Of a stretch of DNA of 12,986 bases, positions 8,367 to 12,986 are shown one piece after another (position 1 is the first letter of the stretch; each line of letters begins with the position of its first letter). The stretch lies in NCBI GenBank assembly GCA_007119005.1, contig SKQM01000017.1:1-12986 (forward strand), read 5' to 3'. This DNA comes from Thioalkalivibrio sp. Lineage in GTDB: Bacteria > Pseudomonadota > Gammaproteobacteria > Ectothiorhodospirales > Ectothiorhodospiraceae. A program made the position numbers and the translations under genes. The notes beneath the pieces are model-generated. The model saw only the letters and a program-made list of their open reading frames with translations. It was not told the DNA's origin and did no database searches.

Positions 8367-9533
8367 GTGACCGGCCTGCCGGACCCGGGCGACCTGCGGG
8401 CGGAGATCCGGGATGGACTGAGCGATGTCGAACCATCGGCCTGGGACGCACTGACCGGCGGGCGCGAGCCCTTCCTCCGTCACGCCTTCCTCGAAGGACT
8501 GGAGCGCCATGGCTGTCTGGGCAGGCGCTATGGCTGGTTCCCTCAGCACGTGCTCCTGTTCCGTGACGATGCGCTGGTCGCAGCCGCACCCTGTTACGCG
8601 AAGACCAACAACTACGGCGAATTCGTATTCGACTGGGCCTGGCAGGCGGCCTGGGAGCGTCACGGCCAGCCCTACTATCCCAAGCTGGTGATCAGCGTGC
8701 CCTATACGCCCGCCACCGGCCCCCGCCTGCTGGTCCATCCCGACGCAGGCGACACGGAAACCTTGCAGCGCAGCCTGCTGGAGGCCGCGACCGCCCGGGG
8801 CCAGGAGCTTGGTGCATCCGGCGTGCACCTGCTGTTTCCGCCGGAACCCGAGGCCGCACTCGCGGCCACGGCCGGGCTGGTGCGACGCATGGGCTGCCAG
8901 TACCACTGGCACAACCAGGGCTACGCGGACTTCGACGGTTTCCTGGGAGCGCTCAGTTCCAAGAAGCGCAAGAACGTGAAACGGGAGCGGCGCCGCGTGC
9001 GGGAACAGGGCATCGAGTTCCGCGTGCTCACCGGAGCCAGCGCCGGCCCGGAGGACTGGACCCGCTTCCACCGTTTCTACGAGGACACTTTTGAGCGGCA
9101 CATGGGGATACCGACCCTTTCTGAGCAATTTTTCGCCGGAACCGCCGCCGCGCTGGGGCCTCAGGTCGTGCTGTTCGAGGCGCTCCAGGGGACGGAAACC
9201 ATCGCCGCGGCCCTGTGTTACCGGAGCCACCACACCCTTTACGGACGCTTCTGGGGCTGCAGCCAGGACCTGCCCGATCTGCACTTCGAGACCTGCTACT
9301 ATCAGGGCATCGAGTACTGCATCCGCGAAGGGCTGGAACGGTTCGAGCCGGGCGCCCAGGGCGAGCACAAGATCCCGCGCGGGTTCCTGCCCGTACCCAC
9401 CGCCTCGGCCCACGCCGTACTCAGCCCCGGATTCCGGGCATCGGTGCAGGATTTCTGCCGGCGCGAGACGCAGATGATGCAGGCGCAATGCGCGCAGCTG
9501 ATGCAGCACTCGCCGTACCGTGAGGAAGGTTGA
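8367..9533 (+). CDS. DUF482/COG3146 GNAT-fold protein ('peptidogalycan biosynthesis' family)
   Basis: About 388 aa, soluble, no signal peptide. It belongs to the DUF482 family (PF04339, COG3146), predicted FemAB/GNAT-like acyltransferases of unproven substrate. Recognised blocks: WDALTGGREPFLRHAFLEGLE near the N-terminus, FVFDWAWQAAWERHG then YYPKL, the basic signature with KKRKNVKRERRR (about 199-210) after FLGALSSK, YGRFWG (about 291-296), and the C-terminal FEPGAQGEHKIPRGF (about 326-340). I place the start at GTG 8367, which gives an N-terminus typical for the family. The alternative ATG at 8283 overlaps trxB by 32 nt and adds 28 Pro/Gly-rich residues; neither has a good SD. The name 'peptidogalycan' in databases has no biochemical backing here. 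It lies between trxB and aat, likely in one operon. Confidence 0.85.
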   Translation: MTGLPDPGDLRAEIRDGLSDVEPSAWDALTGGREPFLRHAFLEGLERHGCLGRRYGWFPQHVLLFRDDALVAAAPCYAKTNNYGEFVFDWAWQAAWERHGQPYYPKLVISVPYTPATGPRLLVHPDAGDTETLQRSLLEAATARGQELGASGVHLLFPPEPEAALAATAGLVRRMGCQYHWHNQGYADFDGFLGALSSKKRKNVKRERRRVREQGIEFRVLTGASAGPEDWTRFHRFYEDTFERHMGIPTLSEQFFAGTAAALGPQVVLFEALQGTETIAAALCYRSHHTLYGRFWGCSQDLPDLHFETCYYQGIEYCIREGLERFEPGAQGEHKIPRGFLPVPTASAHAVLSPGFRASVQDFCRRETQMMQAQCAQLMQHSPYREEG

Positions 9534-9546
9534 AGAGGCATTGGCC

Positions 9547-9600
9547 ATGACCCTCTCGTCCAGCCCCGACCCCGTGCGGCTCGCAGTGCGCCGGCGATGA
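9547..9600 (+). CDS. Possible 17-codon leader ORF overlapping the aat start
   Basis: ATG at 9547 is preceded by AGAGG with an 8-nt spacer, the best ribosome site in this junction. The reading frame encodes [17 protein letters not shown] and stops at TGA 9598-9600, overlapping the aat ATG as ATGA. The aat start itself has no visible SD, so ribosomes ending on this ORF could reinitiate on aat. The peptide ends in three arginines. It may instead be a chance ORF; there is no homology to support a protein role. Confidence 0.3.
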   Translation: MTLSSSPDPVRLAVRRR

Positions 9601-10355
9601 GCGGCCCGGCGCGTCCGATGATCACCTGGCTGCACGCCGGCCTGGTGGGAGAGCCGTTTCCACCGCCGTCGCAGGCCTGGCTGGAGCCCAACGGCCTGCT
9701 GGCCGCGGGCGGCGATCTGTCGCTGCCACGCCTGCTCCGAGCCTACCGGCAGGGCATCTTCCCCTGGTACGAGGCAGGGCAACCCATCCTCTGGTGGAGC
9801 CCGGACCCGCGCACCGTACTCGAACCGGCGGCGGTGCACATCTCGCGCAGCCTCCGGAAATCCCTCCGCAACGGCAGGTTCGAGATCAGCTTCGACCGCG
9901 ATTTCGAGGCAGTGATGCGATTCTGCGCGGCGCCGCGCCCGGGAGCGTCGGGGACCTGGATTACCGTGGAGATGCGCCACGCCTACCTGCAACTGCACCA
10001 GGCCGGACACGCGCATTCCGTCGAAGTCTGGCGACAGGGGGAACTGGTTGGCGGGCTTTACGGCGTTGCAGTGGGACGGATGTTCTGCGGCGAGTCCATG
10101 TTCTCCCGGGTCGCGGACGCCTCAAAGGTCGGTCTTGCTTGGCTGTGCCGTCATCTCGTCGCCTGGGACTGGCCGCTGATCGACAGCCAGACACCCACAC
10201 CCCATATGCTGGCGATGGGTGCCCGTGAGATCCCGAGGGAGCGGTTCCTGGAACGGTTGCACGGTCTGACCAACCACCCCCCGGGTCCGCATGCCTGGCG
10301 CTTCGATCCCGGCATCCACCCGCTCGACACGGGCTGGCGCGACACCGAACGTTAA
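9597..10355 (+). CDS. aat: Leucyl/phenylalanyl-tRNA--protein transferase
   Basis: 252-aa cytosolic GNAT-fold enzyme that moves Leu or Phe from tRNA to proteins with N-terminal Lys or Arg, marking them for ClpS-ClpAP. Hallmarks: [20 protein letters not shown] (21-40), YRQGIFPWY (50-58), ILWWSPDPR (64-72), GGLYGV (152-157), FCGESMFSR (163-171), ASKVGL and [21 protein letters not shown] (194 on). D196 corresponds to the catalytic-site Asp; the usual 'DCQ' reads DSQ here. E. coli Aat is 234 aa. The first in-frame ATG is 9597; ATG 9618 (MITWL) is also plausible. No SD is visible for either, but the mini-ORF ending in ATGA at 9597-9600 may supply ribosomes. The common partner bpt (arginyl/leucyl transferase) does not follow. 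Confidence 0.93.
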   Translation: MSGPARPMITWLHAGLVGEPFPPPSQAWLEPNGLLAAGGDLSLPRLLRAYRQGIFPWYEAGQPILWWSPDPRTVLEPAAVHISRSLRKSLRNGRFEISFDRDFEAVMRFCAAPRPGASGTWITVEMRHAYLQLHQAGHAHSVEVWRQGELVGGLYGVAVGRMFCGESMFSRVADASKVGLAWLCRHLVAWDWPLIDSQTPTPHMLAMGAREIPRERFLERLHGLTNHPPGPHAWRFDPGIHPLDTGWRDTER

Positions 10356-10588
10356 CAGCAATCTGCACTCCGGGTGCGCGTCGGCACCCGAACCGCCTGT
10401 CAACCGAATCGCCTTTCCCCCGATGGTTGCAGCCGATAAGCTATGAGCGCGGTATGGAAACCTGCTATGCCGTTCGCCCTGATCCGGTGGAAGGGGTCTG
10501 GCGGTCGTGGGGTTTCCGACCACACGCGAGCCCGTCAGTCGGGAGATCCGTTCACCCCAGACGTCCCGGCCGGGACCGCAGGACCTCG
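10356..10588. other. Intergenic region between aat and the UbiA-like gene
   Basis: 233 bases. It begins with a hairpin at 10371-10390. Promoter-like AT pockets (TTGCAG at 10427, TAAGCT at 10437, TATGGA at 10453) are present but none makes a strong sigma70 pair. A GGTCG/CGACC inverted repeat lies at 10503-10521. The UbiA-like frame is open from a TTG at 10427, but its product upstream of 10589 is not family-like. I see no other gene. Confidence 0.4.
10371..10390. terminator. Hairpin after aat (possible transcript end)
   Basis: Perfect 7-bp stem CGGGTGC/GCACCCG with a 6-base loop, starting 16 bases after the aat stop. There is no T-run downstream, so intrinsic termination is doubtful. It could protect the 3' end of the trxB-aat transcript. 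Confidence 0.4.
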
Positions 10589-11464
10589 ATGCTGCTCGCC
10601 CTCGTCAGGCTGCTCCGCCCGCACCAGTACCTGAAGAACGGCTTCGTGTTCGTCGGGGTCCTGTTCTCGTTGCAGTGGGACCGCGCGACCCTGTTCGACG
10701 CCACACTCGCATTTCTGGCCTTCTGCGCCGCCGCGAGCGCTGTCTACGTACTGAACGACATCATTGACGTCGAGGCGGACCGGGCCCACCCGGTCAAGCG
10801 CCACCGCCCGATCGCCGACGGCAGCGTCCCGGTTCCGGTGGCCATCCCTGTGATGGCGCTGCTCATCGTGCTCGCGCTGGCGCTCGGCTGGATCGCGGGA
10901 CCGTGGGTTCCCGTGATCATCGCCAGCTATTTCGTGATCAACCTGCTGTATTCGTGGCACCTGAAACACGTGGTGATCCTGGACGTGTTCAGCATCGCCT
11001 CCGGCTTCATGCTACGCATCCTCGCCGGCACCATCGGCATCGGCATCGAGCCGTCAGAGTGGCTGCTGCTCTGCGGCCTGATGATCACGCTGTTCCTGGG
11101 CTTCGCGAAGCGCCGCTCCGAGCTCTACCTGCTACCGCGGACGCAGAAGACCCGACAGGTGCTCGGTGACTACAGCCCCGCGCTGCTCGACAACTTCATC
11201 GCGATCAGCGCCGGCGCGACGATTCTTGGCTATGGGCTCTACACGGTCAGCGAACAGGCCATACGCGCCCACGGGCACACCGACCTCATCTACACCCTGC
11301 CCTTCGTGATCTATGGCATCTTCCGTTACCTGTACCTGCTGCATCTCCAAGGTCAGGGCGCGGATCCGTCCCGCGACCTTCTGACCGATTCCCACCTGCT
11401 GGTAACGCTGGCCGGATGGTTACTGACGACGATCCTGATGCTGTCATGGGCCTCTCCCGCCTGA
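10589..11464 (+). CDS. UbiA-superfamily prenyltransferase, decaprenyl-phosphate phosphoribosyltransferase-like
   Basis: 291-aa polytopic membrane enzyme. It resembles DPPR synthase (mycobacterial Rv3806c, UbiA), which joins polyprenyl phosphate to PRPP to give polyprenyl-phosphoryl-5-phosphoribose. The first Asp-rich motif is N56-D-I-I-D60-V-E-A-D64, followed by RAHPVKRHRPIADG (65-78), which is the DPPR-synthase style. LKHVVILDVFSIASGFMLRILAG (125 on) and GFAKRRSELYLL (171-182) follow, with about eight or nine hydrophobic helices. The N-terminal LLRPHQYLKN is also typical. ATG 10589 is chosen because AGGA lies 5 nt upstream and the conserved N-terminus starts there. It overlaps the next gene by 19 nt. 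Other UbiA enzymes (ubiquinone, haem O) lack the HPVKRHRPIADG style with this second motif, and the DprE1-like gene downstream supports the call. The polyprenyl length and the sugar's fate are unknown. Confidence 0.85.
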   Translation: MLLALVRLLRPHQYLKNGFVFVGVLFSLQWDRATLFDATLAFLAFCAAASAVYVLNDIIDVEADRAHPVKRHRPIADGSVPVPVAIPVMALLIVLALALGWIAGPWVPVIIASYFVINLLYSWHLKHVVILDVFSIASGFMLRILAGTIGIGIEPSEWLLLCGLMITLFLGFAKRRSELYLLPRTQKTRQVLGDYSPALLDNFIAISAGATILGYGLYTVSEQAIRAHGHTDLIYTLPFVIYGIFRYLYLLHLQGQGADPSRDLLTDSHLLVTLAGWLLTTILMLSWASPA

Positions 11465-12396
11465 CCGGGTGGCGGCTGCGACTGCTGGCCCTGTCGGTCG
11501 GGCTGTCCATCGCAGGCTACCTCGCCCTGTCGTTCTGGGGCGGTTACGACGACGTGGTCTCAGGAATCCGGGCGGTGGGGTTCTGGGGCATTCTCGGCGC
11601 GCTCGGACTCGCGTTGCTGAACTATCTGCTGCGCTTCGCGCGCTGGCAGATGTATCTGGGCCACATGGGCCACTCGGTCCCGCCTGCCCCCAGCTTACGG
11701 ATCTACCTGGCGGGCTTCGCGCTGACGACGACCCCGGGCAAGGCCGGCGAGGCGCTGCGCAGCCTGTTGCTGACCCACTGGGGAGTTCCGTACGCACATT
11801 CCCTCGCCGCGCTTGTCGCGGAACGACTGTCCGACCTCGCGGCGATCACACTGCTGGCGCTGCTGGGTATATTCCTGTTCCCGCAGGCCGCGCCTTACCT
11901 GATCGCGGCCGCCGTGCTGCTCGCACTGCTGGCGCTCGGCCTTGGCCAGCGCGCCCGCCTGACCGCACTGGAGGACCGGTACGCCGGGTCATCAAACCAC
12001 CCCCGGCGCCTGCTGGGACAGACAGCGGGGATGCTGCTGGCCGCCGGTCGCTGCAGCGATCGCAGGCGTTTCACGGTCGGTCTGCTGCTCGCCCTCGCCG
12101 GCTGGGGCGCGGAGGCGCTGGCGCTGTGGTGGATACTCGGGCTGGTCGGTATCGAGGTAGACTTGCTGCATGCCACGTTCATCTTCGCGCTCGCGATGCT
12201 CGCCGGGGCGCTCAGCTTCATGCCCGGGGGGCTGGGCAGCAGCGAGGCCGTGATGATCGGTCTGCTGGTCCTTGGGGGGGGGACTCCCGGCGATGCCGTG
12301 GCCGCGACACTGGTGCTGCGACTGTGCACCCTCTGGTTTGCGGTGCTGCTGGGTCTCGCCGCACTGCTCACCTATCCGCGCGGGGAGAACGCCTGA
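11446..12396 (+). CDS. UPF0104 / LPG-synthase TM-domain 'flippase-like' membrane protein
   Basis: 316-aa polytopic membrane protein of the family of the MprF/AglD transmembrane domain (PF03706). Members without a catalytic domain are often in glycan clusters and are suspected, not proven, to flip lipid-linked substrates. Conserved marks: RFARWQMYL (63-71), YLAGFALTTTPGKAGEALRS (87 on), AERLSDL (125-131) and SFMPGGLGSSEA (257-268), with about eight hydrophobic segments. ATG 11446 is preferred, giving a 19-nt overlap with the UbiA-like gene. ATG 11416 would add DDDPDAV and lacks an SD, but neither site is clear. The gene contains a run of nine G at 12274-12282 (Gly277-279). It ends one base before the A of the next start codon, so three-gene co-transcription is very likely. 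Confidence 0.85.
   Translation: MGLSRLTGWRLRLLALSVGLSIAGYLALSFWGGYDDVVSGIRAVGFWGILGALGLALLNYLLRFARWQMYLGHMGHSVPPAPSLRIYLAGFALTTTPGKAGEALRSLLLTHWGVPYAHSLAALVAERLSDLAAITLLALLGIFLFPQAAPYLIAAAVLLALLALGLGQRARLTALEDRYAGSSNHPRRLLGQTAGMLLAAGRCSDRRRFTVGLLLALAGWGAEALALWWILGLVGIEVDLLHATFIFALAMLAGALSFMPGGLGSSEAVMIGLLVLGGGTPGDAVAATLVLRLCTLWFAVLLGLAALLTYPRGENA
12274..12282 (+). repeat. Homopolymer tract of nine G within a coding region
   Basis: CTT followed by nine G then ACT encodes Leu-Gly-Gly-Gly-Thr near the C-terminal end of the flippase-like protein. A one-base slip would frameshift the last 40 or so residues and the overlap region. It is the longest G run I see in the window. Confidence 0.7.
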
Positions 12397-12397
12397 G

Positions 12398-12986
12398 ATG
12401 CCGACGAGCTGGAATCGCCTGCCCCAGGTCAGGCATCAACGACTGATCGAGTGGCAGGACCGTGACGCCACGCTCCCGAAATCGACCACGCCGATTCTCG
12501 CCTGGGGCAACGGGCGCAGTTACGGCGATGTCTGCCTGAACGATAACGGCACGCTGCTGCTGACCCGCGGCATGGACTGCCTGATCGCGTTCGACCGGGC
12601 CACCGGCATCCTCGAATGCGAGGCCGGCGTGATGCTCGGCGACCTGCTGCGCTGGTGCCTGCCGCAGGGCTGGATGCTCCCGGTGGTGCCGGGAACCCAG
12701 TTCATCACCGTCGGCGGTGCGATCGCCAACGACATCCACGGCAAAAACCACCACGTCGCGGGAAACTTCGGGCACCACGTGCTCGCGATCGAACTGGTGC
12801 GATCCACCGGTGAGCGGCTGTTGATCGGCCCGGACCAGGAACCGGAACTCTTCGCTGCGACGGTCGGCGGCCTCGGGCTGACCGGGCTGATCACACGCGC
12901 GCGCATCCAGATGGTCCCGGTCAGCAATGAGTTCGTGCTGACCGAGAGCATCCCGTTCGGCAATCTGGACGAATTCTGGGAACTGA
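12398..12986 (+). CDS. DprE1-like FAD-linked oxidase (decaprenylphosphoryl-ribose oxidase family), 3' truncated by window end
   Basis: The first 196 codons of a VAO-type flavoenzyme, about 45% of the family's usual 430-460 residues. DprE1 oxidises the 2'-OH of decaprenylphosphoryl-ribose; DprE2 then reduces the keto product to the arabinose epimer. Visible FAD-site marks are GNGRSYGD (37-44), ECEAGVMLGDLLRWCLPQGW (73-92), the PGTQFITVGGAIANDIHGKN run (98-117) followed by HHVAGNFGHHV, and ELFAATVGGLGLTGLI (150-165). H114 in DIHGKNHH aligns by motif with the DprE1 active-site His132 of M. tuberculosis. The C-terminal Cys and Lys of the active site are outside the window. GGGGAG lies 10 nt before the ATG; the gene follows the flippase-like gene by one base. 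Other aldonolactone-type FAD oxidases are less likely given the DIHGKNHH block. Confidence 0.85.
   Translation, partial: MPTSWNRLPQVRHQRLIEWQDRDATLPKSTTPILAWGNGRSYGDVCLNDNGTLLLTRGMDCLIAFDRATGILECEAGVMLGDLLRWCLPQGWMLPVVPGTQFITVGGAIANDIHGKNHHVAGNFGHHVLAIELVRSTGERLLIGPDQEPELFAATVGGLGLTGLITRARIQMVPVSNEFVLTESIPFGNLDEFWEL

Noticed and set aside
10371..10390. Strong intrinsic terminator after aat
   Set aside because: The stem is good but no U-tract follows, so only a low-confidence transcript-end hairpin is reported.
11469..12446. A 325-codon plus-strand frame overlapping the flippase-like gene
   Set aside because: The competing frame encodes a clear PF03706 membrane protein; this one is Arg/Ala/Gly-rich without hydrophobic helices.

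Overview
The window is GC-rich (by eye about 65% G+C) bacterial chromosome, almost fully coding. Gene content and order point to a gammaproteobacterium: ftsK-lolA-rarA on one strand, diverging from trxB, with aat close by, is the classic gammaproteobacterial arrangement. An Ectothiorhodospiraceae/Thioalkalivibrio-like source is my guess from GC content and gene style; no 16S or similar marker is present to prove it.

Layout. (1) 111-602 (-): a TspO/MBR-family membrane protein, sharing a 219-bp divergent intergenic region with (2) 822-1754 (+): a periplasmic PBP7-type D-Ala-D-Ala endopeptidase (pbpG). (3) 1755-1916: a convergent intergenic gap holding three REP-like palindromic repeats in alternating orientation, with a covarying stem. 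(4) 7072 down to 1917 (-): an operon-like run, ftsK (septal DNA translocase), lolA (lipoprotein carrier), rarA (replication-fork AAA+ ATPase) and a TVP38/TMEM64 (VTT-domain) membrane protein. The last two junctions are 4-nt stop/start overlaps with GTG and TTG starts. (5) 7073-7360: divergent regulatory region between ftsK and trxB. (6) 7361-10355 (+): trxB (thioredoxin reductase), a DUF482/COG3146 acyltransferase-like protein, a 17-codon mini-ORF and aat (Leu/Phe-tRNA-protein transferase). (7) 10589-12986 (+): a tightly packed set of a decaprenyl-phosphate phosphoribosyltransferase-like UbiA protein, a UPF0104/LPG-synthase-TM 'flippase-like' protein and a DprE1-like FAD oxidase cut by the window end.

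How they work together. Blocks 1-6 are mostly housekeeping: envelope maintenance (pbpG, lolA, VTT protein), chromosome segregation and fork repair (ftsK, rarA), thiol redox (trxB) and N-degron tagging (aat). Block 7 is the most notable part. Its first and last enzymes resemble the two ends of the mycobacterial route from polyprenyl phosphate plus PRPP to decaprenylphosphoryl-ribose and then arabinose. The membrane protein between them could move a lipid-linked intermediate. This suggests that the bacterium makes a lipid-linked pentofuranose donor (ribose or arabinose) for a surface glycan. The epimerase partner (DprE2-like) and any glycosyltransferase would have to lie beyond base 12986 or elsewhere.
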